From Mucilaginibacter daejeonensis (GTDB lineage Bacteria > Bacteroidota > Bacteroidia > Sphingobacteriales > Sphingobacteriaceae), in the NCBI RefSeq assembly GCF_020783335.1, contig NZ_CP086068.1:3844001-3908000 (forward strand): a stretch of 64,000 bases of DNA, read 5' to 3'. Both the position numbers and the translations under genes were made by a program. Positions 29,782 to 39,258 of the stretch are shown here, piece by piece; the stretch's first letter is position 1; each line of letters begins with the position of its first letter. The notes under the pieces are model-generated. The model worked only from the letters and a program-made list of their open reading frames with translations, made no database searches and was not told where the DNA came from.

Positions 29782-30318
29782 TCAGAAGTCGAACTTCTCG
29801 GGCTTACGGTTCTTTTTGCGGGTCATATCACCCACTTCGAAGTAAAAAAAGTCGCTTGAGTATCGTTCGGTAGTATTCTCTTGCAGAGCCTGGTTACGTT
29901 TCTCGGCTTCTTTGATGCCGTACCTGGCATACTGTGAACCCTTTTCATAAGCACGAACCTCTATATTATTTTCATATGCTCCCTTTTGATCAAAATTGAC
30001 CACCGTAGTATGCGGAACACGTTTGTAACCGGCTTTTTCTTTAGCGGCACACAGATCGCCGATAAGCGATTCCATAGCGGCGTCGGCAGCCGTTTCACCA
30101 TAAATGATGATGCGGTAAGGCTTGTTGTGGCTATTGTAATTGATCAGCACGTGGGCATTGATCTCGCGGTCGCCGGCAAATATCACTGTTTCGGTCTGCC
30201 CTTTGTATTTGGCATATAAGCGGTCAACATCCAGTTGTGCGGTTTGCGCTTTGGCACCAAACAACATCATGTACATCATAACCTTGAACAGGATCAGGCT
30301 TTTGTTGACCTTTAACAT
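29782..30318 (-). CDS. Secreted protein of unknown function, paralogue B
   Basis: 178 residues from the ATG complementary to 30316-30318, where a signal peptide begins (MLKVNKSLILFKVMMYMMLFGAKAQ); the frame is open 41 codons farther but that leader is not protein-like. Landmarks shared with paralogue A are DVDRLYAKYK, EINAHVLINYNSHNKPYRI, YGIKEAEK and SDFFYFEVGDM. The C-terminus is basic (RKKNRKPEKFDF). It is divergent from the PL11 lyase gene. Confidence 0.7.
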   Translation of the reverse strand: MLKVNKSLILFKVMMYMMLFGAKAQTAQLDVDRLYAKYKGQTETVIFAGDREINAHVLINYNSHNKPYRIIIYGETAADAAMESLIGDLCAAKEKAGYKRVPHTTVVNFDQKGAYENNIEVRAYEKGSQYARYGIKEAEKRNQALQENTTERYSSDFFYFEVGDMTRKKNRKPEKFDF

Positions 30319-30512
30319 ATGCGTATCAATAATATATGATGCAATAATAAAACTTAAATGGCATAACATACACACAGCCTGCGTGTTTTTTGATCCCGAC
30401 CTGCAACGGGCGTCAGATCTTATCTCGCGATCGTTACACAAGAACCGGACAGTGCATCACGGTTGCTACCTCTGCTACCTATAGCTTTAAACCGAACAAC
30501 TATTTTACATCG

Positions 30513-32417
30513 ATGAGATCACTACTAAGATCAGCCGCGATCTTACTTTTCATATTCACCTGCACAACTTCTACCCTATTAGCCCAACGCGCCATGGAAA
30601 GGCTTGGCCGCGGGGTGGTGGCCATCAACAAAGGCCATGGCAACATCTATATAGGCTGGCGCATGTTAGGCACCGACCCTATCGATATCGCTTTCAACCT
30701 TTATCGCAGCAGCCCAGGCAAAGCGACTGTGAAGCTCAACGACCGACCATTGACCAAGACCACCGATCACACCGACCACCTCACCGATACCACCGCTATC
30801 ATAAGCTATTTTGTGAAGCCGGTGATCAACGGCGTTGAAGGCGAGGCAAGCGCCCCGTTCCTTTTAAAGGTTGGTGCTGGTGATCAGCCTTACCTATCCG
30901 TTCCGTTAAATACTATGGCTGGCTACCACCCTAACGATGCCTCTGTAGGCGACCTTGATGGCGATGGCGAATACGAGATCATTTTACACCAGGTAGGCCG
31001 TGGTCATGATAATTCGCACAAAGGCATTACCTCCAACCCCATCTTAGAAGCCTACAAACTTGATGGCACCATGCTTTGGCGCATCGACCTGGGTCGCAAC
31101 ATACGCGAAGGTGCTCATTACACCCAATTTATGGTGTATGACCTTGATGGCGATGGCAAGGCCGAGGTGGCCTGCAAAACTGCGGACGGTACCATTGATG
31201 GCAAGGGCAACGTGATCGGCGACAGCACCAAGACCTGGCGCAACGCGGACGGCCACATTTTGCGCGGACCTGAATACCTGACCGTTTTCAACGGGCTCAC
31301 CGGAGCCGCCATCAATACTACCAATTATGTACCCGCTCTTCACCCTGACACACAGGAACCCACTCCGGAGCAGATAAAAGCTATTTGGGGCGATAGCTAT
31401 GGTAACCGTGGCATGCGCTTTTTGGCAGCCATAGCCTACTTAGATGGTAAGCACCCAAGCCTGATCATGTGCCGTGGATATTATACCCGTACCGTAGTAG
31501 CTGCGTGGGACCTTGAGCAAGGCAAGTTGAAGCAACGCTGGGTATTTGATAGTGACGCCAATTCAAAGAACAAGCCCTTCCGTGGACAAGGGAACCACAA
31601 CCTGACCATTGCCGATGTGGATCACGACGGCAAGGACGAGATCATTTACGGCGCCATGGTGCTTGACGATAATGGCCAGGGTTTGTACTCCACCGGAACA
31701 GGGCATGCCGATGCGCTGCACGTTTCAGACCTTAATCCCGACCGCCCCGGCCTGGAGGTGTTCGATATACAGGAACGTTTTGGTGATGCCGGTGCCAATT
31801 TCAGGGATGCCCGAACAGGCGAGTTCATTTGGAAAAAGGCATCGGTACAGGCCGGTGAAGATGGCGAAGGACCTGGCCGCGGATTATCATTGAACGTTGA
31901 CCCGCGTTATAGGGGCTATGAATCATGGGTGGCCGGCGCCGGGGTCAGTGGCATGTTCGATGTGAAAGGCAACAAGATATCAGACCGTACACCGTCAGTG
32001 AACTTTGGCATATTTTGGGATGATGACCTGCTGAGCGAATTGCTCGACGGAACACGCATCACCAAATGGAATTACCAGGACTCAAAAGCTGAAGTACTCT
32101 TCGATGCCTCAAAATATGACTGCGTAAGCAACAACGGCACTAAGCAAAACCCAGTATTGAGCGGCGACATTTTGGGCGATTGGCGCGAAGAGGCCATATA
32201 CGCCACGCGCGACGGCAAGGAGCTCCGGATATTTACCACTACCATACCCGCCAGGAACCGCTTTTACACTTTTATGCATGACCCACAATATCGCCTCAGT
32301 ATCGCCTGGCAAAATGTGGCCTACAACCAGCCTCCACATACCAGCTTTTACATTGGCGATGATATGCAACCACCGCCGCGCCCTAACATCGTATTGACAG
32401 GTGAAGCCAAGAAATAG
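30513..32417 (+). CDS. Rhamnogalacturonan lyase, family PL11
   Basis: 634 residues from the ATG at 30513, which starts a signal peptide ending near LLAQ (residue 25); the open frame upstream runs 41 codons into the intergenic region. PL11 enzymes cut the rhamnogalacturonan I backbone of pectin by beta-elimination on galacturonic acid. The eight-bladed propeller with calcium loops is evident from repeated DxDxDG motifs (GDLDGDGEYEI, YDLDGDGKAEV, ADVDHDGKDEI) and the opening AMERLGRGVVAINKGHGN. It is probably secreted or periplasmic. No SusCD pair or other pectin gene is adjacent. Confidence 0.93.
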   Translation: MRSLLRSAAILLFIFTCTTSTLLAQRAMERLGRGVVAINKGHGNIYIGWRMLGTDPIDIAFNLYRSSPGKATVKLNDRPLTKTTDHTDHLTDTTAIISYFVKPVINGVEGEASAPFLLKVGAGDQPYLSVPLNTMAGYHPNDASVGDLDGDGEYEIILHQVGRGHDNSHKGITSNPILEAYKLDGTMLWRIDLGRNIREGAHYTQFMVYDLDGDGKAEVACKTADGTIDGKGNVIGDSTKTWRNADGHILRGPEYLTVFNGLTGAAINTTNYVPALHPDTQEPTPEQIKAIWGDSYGNRGMRFLAAIAYLDGKHPSLIMCRGYYTRTVVAAWDLEQGKLKQRWVFDSDANSKNKPFRGQGNHNLTIADVDHDGKDEIIYGAMVLDDNGQGLYSTGTGHADALHVSDLNPDRPGLEVFDIQERFGDAGANFRDARTGEFIWKKASVQAGEDGEGPGRGLSLNVDPRYRGYESWVAGAGVSGMFDVKGNKISDRTPSVNFGIFWDDDLLSELLDGTRITKWNYQDSKAEVLFDASKYDCVSNNGTKQNPVLSGDILGDWREEAIYATRDGKELRIFTTTIPARNRFYTFMHDPQYRLSIAWQNVAYNQPPHTSFYIGDDMQPPPRPNIVLTGEAKK

Positions 32418-32452
32418 CTAAAACAGAACAATAACCGGGCTGTACTATTATT

Positions 32453-32677
32453 ATGACCCGTTACAGAGACCTGTCAGGCAACTCCGGAGTGGTGGCTTAC
32501 CGCATAGGCACTGACCATATCGCTGTGGAGTTCAGGAGCGGCGACATGTACCTGTACACCTACCACAAGCCCGGCAAAGTGGCCGTTGAAGACATGAAAC
32601 GACTTGCCGAAGCAGGCCGTGGCTTAAGCACCTACATCAGTCAGCACGTGCGTGATGACTATGAGGCGAGGATATAG
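32453..32677 (+). CDS. Small KTSC-like domain protein
   Basis: 74 residues. The pattern of short strands then a helix (GVVAYRIGTDHIAVEFRSG, YLYTYHKPG, KRLAEAGRGLSTYIS) resembles the KTSC domain, a small fold found alone or fused to nucleic-acid enzymes, although the exact KTSC signature is not present. It lies 35 bp after the lyase gene on the same strand. Function unknown. Confidence 0.6.
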   Translation: MTRYRDLSGNSGVVAYRIGTDHIAVEFRSGDMYLYTYHKPGKVAVEDMKRLAEAGRGLSTYISQHVRDDYEARI

Positions 32678-32716
32678 CATCGCATTGTCAAGATGATGTA
32701 TCTGCCTGTCCTCACA

Positions 32717-32748
32717 TTCGCACATCTGCACATTTAGCCTTATCTTTG
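32717..32748 (+). promoter_or_regulatory. pruA promoter
   Basis: TTCG at 32717-32720, a 20-nt spacer and TATCTTTG at 32741-32748. The -7 box fits TAnnTTTG exactly and the -33 box is one base off. The spacer begins CACATCTGCACAT, the same sequence and the same position as in the guaB promoter. The pruA ATG follows 18 bp later. Confidence 0.7.
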
Positions 32749-32766
32749 CGGTCTCAAGATTTAGCT

Positions 32767-34395
32767 ATGTTAAAAGGATTCTTTAATGTGCCGGCCCCCG
32801 TTAATGAGCCGGTATTGAACTATGGTCCGGGAAGTGCTGAGCGTGTGGCCTTGCAGGCTGCGCTGGCCGAAGGCCGTTCCAAAGTGATTGATATACCGAT
32901 GTACATTGGTGGCCAGGAAGTGCGCACCGGCAAAACGCTGGAAGTACATCCTCCGCACGACCATAAACACCTGCTGGCCACTTACCACGAGGGTGATGCC
33001 AGCCACGTAAAAGCTGCTATTGACGCTGCCCTGGCCGCCAAGGCCGATTGGGAAGCCCTGCCATGGGAACAGCGTGCCGCTATATTTTTAAAAGCTGCCG
33101 ACCTGCTGGCCGGTCCGTACCGTGCCAAGATCAACGCAGCCACTATGCTGGGCCAGTCAAAGAACGCCTACCAGGCCGAGATCGATGCGGCCTGCGAGTT
33201 CATCGACTTTTTGCGCTTCAATGTGCAATACATGACCGAGATCTACGCTGAGCAGCCTATATCGAGCAAAGGTATCTGGAACCGCTTGGAGCAACGCCCG
33301 CTGGAAGGGTTCGTGTTCGCGATCACGCCTTTTAACTTTACCGCCATTGCCGGCAACCTTTGCGCTGCCCCTGCCATGATGGGTAACGTGGTGGTTTGGA
33401 AACCTGCCCCTACGCAGATCTACGCCGCTAACGTGATCATGGAAGTGTTCATTGAGGCCGGCTTACCTGCCGGTGTCATCAATATGATCAGTGTTGATGG
33501 TCCGGTGGCTGGCGATATCATTTTCAAGCATCCTGACTTTGCCGGTCTACATTTTACCGGTTCTACCCACGTTTTCCAGGAATTATGGAAGACCATCGGT
33601 AACAACATAGCCAACTACCGCAGCTACCCACGCATCGTGGGAGAGACCGGCGGTAAGGACTTTGTATTGGCCCATTCAAGCGCCAACGCCGATGTGGTTA
33701 GTGTAGCCTTGCTACGTGGTGCCTTTGAATACCAGGGACAAAAATGTTCGGCTGCCTCACGCGCCTACATACCTAAGTCGTTATGGCCTGCGGTGAAAGA
33801 GAATATGCAACGCGACCTGGCCACCTTTAAAATGGGCCCTACCGAAGATTTTGGTAACTTCATCAACGCGGTGATCACTGAAGCCTCTTTTGACAAACTG
33901 GCCAAATACATCGATGATGCTAAAGCTGATCCATCAGTGCAGATCATTGCCGGCGGTGGTTATGATAAATCGGTAGGTTACTTTGTGGAGCCGACCGTGA
34001 TCGAGGTACAAGATCCTAAATATGTGACCATGTGCACTGAGTTGTTCGGCCCGGTACTGACCGTTTATGTTTACGAGGACGACCAGTACGAGCAGATCAT
34101 GGAAGTGATCGATACCACATCACCATATGCGCTTACCGGTTCGATCATTGCACAAGACCGTTATGCCATCACCACAGCTACCGAGCGTTTACGCAACTCT
34201 GCCGGTAACTTCTACATCAACGATAAACCTACCGGCGCGGTGGTTGGTCAGCAGCCATTTGGCGGTGCCAGAGGTTCGGGTACTAACGATAAGGCCGGCT
34301 CGATGCTTAACCTGTTACGTTGGGTATCGCCACGTACCATCAAAGAGACTTTCGACCCGCCTAAGGATTACCGCTATCCATTCTTGCAGTATTAA
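32767..34395 (+). CDS. pruA: L-glutamate gamma-semialdehyde dehydrogenase
   Basis: 542 residues from the ATG at 32767; a TTG farther upstream falls inside the promoter and is rejected. It oxidises delta-1-pyrroline-5-carboxylate (as glutamate semialdehyde) to glutamate with NAD, the last step of proline breakdown. The aldehyde dehydrogenase fold shows AITPFNFTAIAGN, the catalytic glutamate in GETGGKDF and the catalytic cysteine in YQGQKCSAASRAY. Full length for the stand-alone PruA of Bacteroidota, separate from proline dehydrogenase. It could also process 4-hydroxy-pyrroline carboxylate from the L-hydroxyproline route. Confidence 0.96.
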   Translation: MLKGFFNVPAPVNEPVLNYGPGSAERVALQAALAEGRSKVIDIPMYIGGQEVRTGKTLEVHPPHDHKHLLATYHEGDASHVKAAIDAALAAKADWEALPWEQRAAIFLKAADLLAGPYRAKINAATMLGQSKNAYQAEIDAACEFIDFLRFNVQYMTEIYAEQPISSKGIWNRLEQRPLEGFVFAITPFNFTAIAGNLCAAPAMMGNVVVWKPAPTQIYAANVIMEVFIEAGLPAGVINMISVDGPVAGDIIFKHPDFAGLHFTGSTHVFQELWKTIGNNIANYRSYPRIVGETGGKDFVLAHSSANADVVSVALLRGAFEYQGQKCSAASRAYIPKSLWPAVKENMQRDLATFKMGPTEDFGNFINAVITEASFDKLAKYIDDAKADPSVQIIAGGGYDKSVGYFVEPTVIEVQDPKYVTMCTELFGPVLTVYVYEDDQYEQIMEVIDTTSPYALTGSIIAQDRYAITTATERLRNSAGNFYINDKPTGAVVGQQPFGGARGSGTNDKAGSMLNLLRWVSPRTIKETFDPPKDYRYPFLQY

Positions 34396-34436
34396 TATAG
34401 AGGCAAGAACCAACAAGCAGGAGCCCAGATATATCA

Positions 34437-34470
34437 AAAGGCGTATTCTTTACTGAATACGCCTTTTTTA
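34437..34470 (+). terminator. pruA terminator
   Basis: A perfect 13-bp stem AAAAGGCGTATTC/GAATACGCCTTTT with a 5-nt loop and a T run, about 40 bp after the pruA stop. Confidence 0.9.
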
Positions 34471-34519
34471 GTTCCAAGGAATCCATCTTGATTCTTGGCT
34501 CTTAACTCTTGGCCCTCAC

Positions 34520-34735
34520 CTATTCCTCTTCTTTATCGGCTATGCCTTTGTCCAGATCCAGCTCGTAAGATGGGGTCGATGCGTCGTAGGCATGCTGAAC
34601 GGCTTCCATTTCACCGGCCTCTTTGTTCTCGGTGTCGTGGGTGTAGCCTAAAGTGGTATCCTGAGGGTCGCGGGTCGATGCCTTTTGGTCCTCTTCCTCG
34701 TTGATGGGTACGTTATTTTGGTTATCTGTTGCCAT
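34520..34735 (-). CDS. Small acidic, probably disordered protein
   Basis: 71 residues from the ATG complementary to 34733-34735 (a start four codons upstream is also possible). The protein is very rich in Asp, Glu, Asn, Thr and Gln, has no hydrophobic stretch and ends in DKEEE. This composition resembles small stress-related proteins of Bacteroidota, but I do not recognise a family. It lies directly downstream of copy 2 of the TGTAACAC element. Confidence 0.6.
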   Translation of the reverse strand: MATDNQNNVPINEEEDQKASTRDPQDTTLGYTHDTENKEAGEMEAVQHAYDASTPSYELDLDKGIADKEEE

Positions 34736-34816
34736 GGCTTTTTGCAATTATCATTTCCATAAAAAGCGATGAGAACAGCCTTTGTTTTAATTTATCGGTC
34801 GTGGAGAATCTGCTGC

Positions 34817-34963
34817 AAGTGTTACATTCAGGTGTTTCACTGTTAAATTTGGTGTTACATTTCGGCTTTTTGTATGCTTTTTCTTAAAAAAGTTGGGTTT
34901 TTACGAATTTCGCAATGACGAAAAGTGGGGAAAGTTGGGGAATTTTGTTACAGGCGTGAAACA
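34817..34963 (-). repeat. Dispersed element with TGTAACAC array, copy 2
   Basis: Read on the minus strand it matches copy 1 (17474-17634) in order: TGTAACAAAATTCCCCAA, TTTCCCCA, TTGCGAAA, GTAAAAACCCAACTTTTT, AGAAAAAGC, GAAATGTAACACCA, then TGTAACAC-like units at relative positions 0, 12, about 20 and 33. One end, AAGTGTTACAT at 34817, is identical to the end of copy 1; the other is degenerate. It points at the small acidic protein gene, 82 bp from its start. Confidence 0.85.
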
Positions 34964-35069
34964 GCCCCACCCTAACCCTCCCCGGGAGGGAGGGCCTTAA
35001 ATGACAGGCGTATCACCCACATCATGGCGAGGCATCTCCTACCCCGTCATGGCGAGGCACAAAGCCATC
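34961..35069. repeat. Cluster of dispersed repeat fragments
   Basis: Directly beside copy 2 lies a half palindrome of the AACCCTCCCCGGGAGGG family (34971-34990), followed by two direct copies of TCATGGCGAGGCA (35022-35034 and 35047-35059), part of a scattered GTCATTGCGAGG-type repeat. A CCCCTC/GAGGGG hairpin is at 35211-35226. The remaining DNA to 35318 shows no supported gene. Confidence 0.65.
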
Positions 35070-35318
35070 TCTGCCGAGGACAAGCAGCCTCGTTAGAATC
35101 AAACATGTTGTTCACTGATCGCTTGGTGGCGCTCATTCGCCGCTATGCTATGGCTTTGTTCTTCTGTCTTTACCACAAAAGAACTTTTCGCTTTGATAGA
35201 CACACCCCTGCCCCTCTCAAGAGGGGAATAGAACATGATCGCTTCTTTTGCTGGCGCACGCGTGCTGCGTGTGCTTCGCGCGGCCCAGAAGCCGTGAACG
35301 ATCGACAAGCAAAAACGC

Positions 35319-36599
35319 TTACATCCTTCCCTGTACCTTCCTCCCACTCATCCGCATACTCGCCACTAACGACACCACTATACAGGCCGTGATGTACCAG
35401 TAAAAGCCCTGCTCATAGTTCAGTTTCTTGAACAACAGGGCCACGTACTCGGCGGTACCGCCAAAGAGGGCCACGATGAAGGCATAAGGAAAACTCACGC
35501 CTAACGACCGCACATTGACGGGGAACAATTCGGCTTTAACGATGGCCGATACCGAGGTGTTCAAGCTCAGGATACACAACGCTGCGGTGATCAGCAGGGT
35601 GGCTTGCCAAGCCTCTTTGGTGGTACCCAGCAACATCAGGATAGGTACAGTGGTGATCAATGCAAGCACGCCATAGATCACCATGATACGTTTGCGCCCT
35701 ACCCGATCGCCCAGCATACCGGCAAAAGGCTGGGCCAACATGAATACGACGAGCGACAAGGTGGTGATCAGCGTCGAATCTTGCTTACTGAAACCGGCCG
35801 TATTGACCAGGAACTTTTGAATATAAGTGGAGAAGGTATAATAGCACACCGTAAGCCCAATGGTGATGCCCACGATGAGCCTTACCTCGGTGCCATACTT
35901 GCGCAGTTCGGCAAAGGTACCGCGCTTTTCTTCCTGCACCTCTGCGTTGCGGAAGGAGTCGGTCTCCTGCAGGCTACGGCGCAGGTACAGGGCCGATACG
36001 GCCAGCACAGCACCTATACCAAAAGGTATCCGCCAGCCCCAATCGGTCAGCTGGGTGGGCGTTAGCAACCAGCGCTCCAGGATCATGAGGATCAGCAGCG
36101 CGGCCAGTTGCCCCATGGTGGTGGTCACGTACTGGAAGCTTGAATACAAACCTCGCCGGTGAGGTGGCGCGATCTCGCTCAGGTAGGTGGCCGCGGCGCC
36201 ATACTCGCCGCCAACGCTTAGGCCTTGCAGCATACGGGCCAGTACCAGTATGGCCGGTGCGGCCAGCCCAATGGCACCGTAGGTAGGTACGATGGTGATC
36301 ATCAACGATCCGGCGCTCATCATCAATACCGACAGCGTCAGTGCTGCCTTGCGGCCTTTGCGGTCGGCATAGGTGCCCATGAGCCATCCGCCTACCGGGC
36401 GCATCAAAAACCCAATGGCAAAAATACCTGCCGTGTTGAGCAGTTGAGCGGTCTGGTCTTGCTTGGGGAAGAACGACCCGGCAAAGTACAGCGAGAACAC
36501 CGAATAAGCATACCAGTCGTACCACTCGACCAGGTTACCGATCGATCCGCCAAAAACGGCCTTTAAATGACGAGTGATATTGACTAAGCGTTGCTGCAT
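35319..36599 (-). CDS. MHS-family major facilitator transporter
   Basis: 426 residues, twelve predicted helices. The N-terminal segment NLVEWYDWYAYSVFSLYFAG and the loop 2-3 motif GTYADRKGRKAAL identify the metabolite:H+ symporter subfamily (KgtP, ProP, ShiA, CitA). These import dicarboxylates, 2-oxoglutarate, proline/betaine or shikimate with protons. The C-terminus lacks the long coiled coil of ProP osmosensors. Given nearby proline and hydroxyproline catabolism an imino acid or 2-oxoglutarate substrate is attractive, but this is inference. Confidence 0.9.
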   Translation of the reverse strand: MQQRLVNITRHLKAVFGGSIGNLVEWYDWYAYSVFSLYFAGSFFPKQDQTAQLLNTAGIFAIGFLMRPVGGWLMGTYADRKGRKAALTLSVLMMSAGSLMITIVPTYGAIGLAAPAILVLARMLQGLSVGGEYGAAATYLSEIAPPHRRGLYSSFQYVTTTMGQLAALLILMILERWLLTPTQLTDWGWRIPFGIGAVLAVSALYLRRSLQETDSFRNAEVQEEKRGTFAELRKYGTEVRLIVGITIGLTVCYYTFSTYIQKFLVNTAGFSKQDSTLITTLSLVVFMLAQPFAGMLGDRVGRKRIMVIYGVLALITTVPILMLLGTTKEAWQATLLITAALCILSLNTSVSAIVKAELFPVNVRSLGVSFPYAFIVALFGGTAEYVALLFKKLNYEQGFYWYITACIVVSLVASMRMSGRKVQGRM

Positions 36600-36724
36600 C
36601 TCTGGGTGGTTCCCACCATGACCGTTGGGAATTAGTTACGAACACCGAAAGCTACAAAAATATGCCGAAGAACCAGCCATGAACATTATTTGATGCAGGG
36701 TGTTAATCAAGAAACACCATCATT

Positions 36725-37273
36725 ATGGAAGAGCAGAAGATCATCACCGGAACAAAACAAGAGATATGGGACACCATTGAACGCGACCTTACCGTAGACG
36801 GTGAGGTGTTAGGTTATGATGCATTGCTTGATGATGGCCAGCACCGGGTGGCGCTGTACATCGATATTGACCTGGGTGGTGGTTTTGAAGGTGGTTCGGC
36901 CCTTACCCGTATCACCTCTCCTTTGCATGTGAGCCCGGGTTTCAGGTTCGCGCTGCATGATGAGGACTTTTTAGACAGCATTGGTAAGTTCTTCGGTTTG
37001 GAGGATGTGGTGACCGGCTACCCTGAACTGGACGATCATGTGGTGATCAAGACCAACGCCCGCGAAAAACTGGTGGAGCTATTCGCTGATGACGAGGTGC
37101 GCCGCGTACTGACCGGGTTAGAAGATTTTGACCTCGGAATCCATCACCGCACGGTGGACGATGTGGAATATCCCTTCCTCGAACTAAACATCAACGACGG
37201 AGTGACCGACCCAGCCTATCTTCATAGCATTTTCAACGTTTTTTATAAACTGATAGATGGTTTGGAAAGATAG
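36725..37273 (+). CDS. Conserved hypothetical cytosolic protein
   Basis: 182 acidic residues without signal peptide or membrane span. The sequence alternates strands and helices (VALYIDIDLGGGFEGG, FRFALHDEDFLDSIGKFFGL, HVVIKTNAREKLVELFADDE, FLELNINDGVTDP), a regular compact domain. I do not recognise the family. It is monocistronic. Confidence 0.7.
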   Translation: MEEQKIITGTKQEIWDTIERDLTVDGEVLGYDALLDDGQHRVALYIDIDLGGGFEGGSALTRITSPLHVSPGFRFALHDEDFLDSIGKFFGLEDVVTGYPELDDHVVIKTNAREKLVELFADDEVRRVLTGLEDFDLGIHHRTVDDVEYPFLELNINDGVTDPAYLHSIFNVFYKLIDGLER

Positions 37274-37399
37274 CTCTAAATTAACTTCAACAGGCCATTC
37301 GATCGTCTTCGTAACTGATATCTTATACTGCTGATGCAGTTATTTTCTGTAATAATTAATTTACTGTGGTATATTTAACCACAACATAAAAATTATCAC

Positions 37400-38071
37400 A
37401 TGAAAAGAATTTTGGTCACAGTGTGTGCGATGATCGCTTTGGTCGGTTGCAAAAAAGATGACAACGATGTAGCCCCTGACTTTACGTTAAGTGCACAGAA
37501 CGTTTACATTGGTCAGGAACTACAGATAGTTCCAGGCGCTAATTCCGGCGCAAGTTATACCATTAGTTACGGCGATGGAAATTATGGGACCACTTCAGGA
37601 ACTACCCAACATAGCTATGCAAAGGGTGGCATCTTCACCATAACCATGACAAGAGGTTCATCAAATTTCTCTAAAAAGGTGCGTGTATACCCTGGTACCG
37701 CAAGCTATCAGATTCAGAATAATTACAAGAAAAGCTTTTTTGAGCTCATCTCTCAGGTCAACGATAAGAACAGCAATGCGATACAAGACGCAAAGATCCA
37801 CGGTCAACTCGATAACGGACGGCTTAGCGATACCGTTTTTGTGAATGCCGCCAGCCTTACGTACGAACCAACCGTTGTTGCTTTGTTCAAATGGCGCAAC
37901 GATAACGCTATCCTGATCAATTTTTTTATTGATTCGTATTTCAAAGCCAGTAAGTTTCAGCATAAGATATTTACGCTCGATCAGAACACACCCGGAATAT
38001 ATAGTTACACGAAAGGTATTAACCAGTATTTGTTCAACGGATCACTGAATGATGCAGACAAGCAGCCTTGA
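37400..38071 (+). CDS. PKD-like domain lipoprotein
   Basis: 223 residues. The signal peptide ends in the lipobox LVGC (cysteine at residue 17). Residues about 28-97 resemble a PKD/Ig-like domain (ISYGDGNYGTTSG, HSYAKGGIFTITMT). The C-terminal part is beta-rich with no known motif. Likely a surface or periplasmic lipoprotein of binding or structural role. Confidence 0.75.
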   Translation: MKRILVTVCAMIALVGCKKDDNDVAPDFTLSAQNVYIGQELQIVPGANSGASYTISYGDGNYGTTSGTTQHSYAKGGIFTITMTRGSSNFSKKVRVYPGTASYQIQNNYKKSFFELISQVNDKNSNAIQDAKIHGQLDNGRLSDTVFVNAASLTYEPTVVALFKWRNDNAILINFFIDSYFKASKFQHKIFTLDQNTPGIYSYTKGINQYLFNGSLNDADKQP

Positions 38072-38098
38072 TCATTGGTTCTCTTGCCGATACCATAA

Positions 38099-38707
38099 CT
38101 ACAGGGGCTTCGCCATGGGCAATTTCCAATCGTAACGTACGGCCAACAAGCGCGTAGTGCAGATCACTACGATAGCTATGGTCTCGGCGGCTTGTGCAGG
38201 TAAAAAGTGCAGGCTGCCAAAATAGATGCTACCGCCCAGTATGCAGGCGGTGGCGTATATCTCGCGGGTATGGAACAGGGCGGGGATCTGTCCGGTCAAT
38301 GTATCGCGCAGCACACCGCCAAAGCAACCGGTAATGGTACCCAGCGCCACGCATATCCCATGGTTCAACTCCAGGTCGAGCCCCTTCTTCATCCCGGTTA
38401 CCGTGAACAGAGCCAACCCGAGCGTATCGAACAGGAACAATGTGGTTCGCAGCTTTTGCAGGTAGCGCCCAAACACCATGGTGAATAGTCCGGCGCCCAG
38501 GATCACCAGCGGGGTGGTCAGGTCGCGCATCCAGCTTACGGGGGTATTGCCGATCAATACATCACGTATGGTACCGCCGCCAATGGCGGTCACAAAGCCC
38601 AGCGTTAACACGCCGAACAGGTCGAGCTTTTTTTCAATAGCGGCCAGCGCGCCAGAAATGGTGAAGGCTATGGTGCCCAATATCTCGATGATGAACAGGT
38701 ACTGCAC
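38099..38707 (-). CDS. TRIC family (UPF0126) cation channel protein
   Basis: 202 residues with seven hydrophobic helices arranged as two repeats of a three-helix unit. Repeat signatures GFVTAIGGGTIRDVLIG and GTITGCFGGVLRDTLTG are the glycine-rich kinked helices of bacterial YadS/YicG proteins, which form trimeric intracellular-type cation channels (K+, Na+ selective). The gene is single, convergent with the PKD lipoprotein. Confidence 0.9.
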   Translation of the reverse strand: MQYLFIIEILGTIAFTISGALAAIEKKLDLFGVLTLGFVTAIGGGTIRDVLIGNTPVSWMRDLTTPLVILGAGLFTMVFGRYLQKLRTTLFLFDTLGLALFTVTGMKKGLDLELNHGICVALGTITGCFGGVLRDTLTGQIPALFHTREIYATACILGGSIYFGSLHFLPAQAAETIAIVVICTTRLLAVRYDWKLPMAKPL

Positions 38708-38824
38708 GGTGTTAAGGAGTGATACTGATCAAATGTAGCTTTTTATACATAAAGATCTTGTTACTATACCATCCGCAGTGTGGGCACCCACTCAAAAGTT
38801 GCCCAATGTTTTTATTTTAGCTGA

Positions 38825-39214
38825 ATGGATCAGTACAGCATACCCCTCAAGTACCGCAAAATGGAGAACCTGCATATCGTTTTCTGGCTGCTTAAGGATA
38901 TTGGCTGGTGCCTGATCTGGCAGCCGTTAGGGATCATCATGATCTTCCCAACGCTGCTCATTTCCATTGTGATCGCTTACCGTACGCGGGGCATGATGTC
39001 CGAACTTTGCCATAACCTGGCCATCACGCTGTGGATCACGGCCAACTCGTATTGGATGATCAGCGAGTTCCTGCACTTTGATGCTCGCATCGTATTCGGT
39101 ACGGTCACTTACAAGCATTTGGCGCTCATCCCCTTCCTTTCGGGCCTGGCCTGCCTCATTTACTACTATGCTATTTGGCACCCACGCCACCCCGACGAGG
39201 TGGAGACCATGTGA
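38825..39214 (+). CDS. Integral membrane protein of unknown function
   Basis: 129 residues with about four hydrophobic segments (near 18-50, 66-82 and 100-120). Aromatic and Trp content is high. No motif was recognised. It ends 44 bp before the M20 peptidase start and may be co-transcribed with it. Confidence 0.6.
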   Translation: MDQYSIPLKYRKMENLHIVFWLLKDIGWCLIWQPLGIIMIFPTLLISIVIAYRTRGMMSELCHNLAITLWITANSYWMISEFLHFDARIVFGTVTYKHLALIPFLSGLACLIYYYAIWHPRHPDEVETM

Positions 39215-39258
39215 TCGCATCTACGCTTAACATTAACTCCAAACTAACTAAGCATACT

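Noticed and set aside
34961..35318. Insertion sequence remnant
   Set aside because: The stretch is rich in palindromes, but no transposase fragment or target duplication could be seen.
35024..35392. Plus-strand 122-codon frame before the MHS transporter
   Set aside because: It consists mainly of repeat fragments and overlaps the 3' end of the transporter gene on the other strand.
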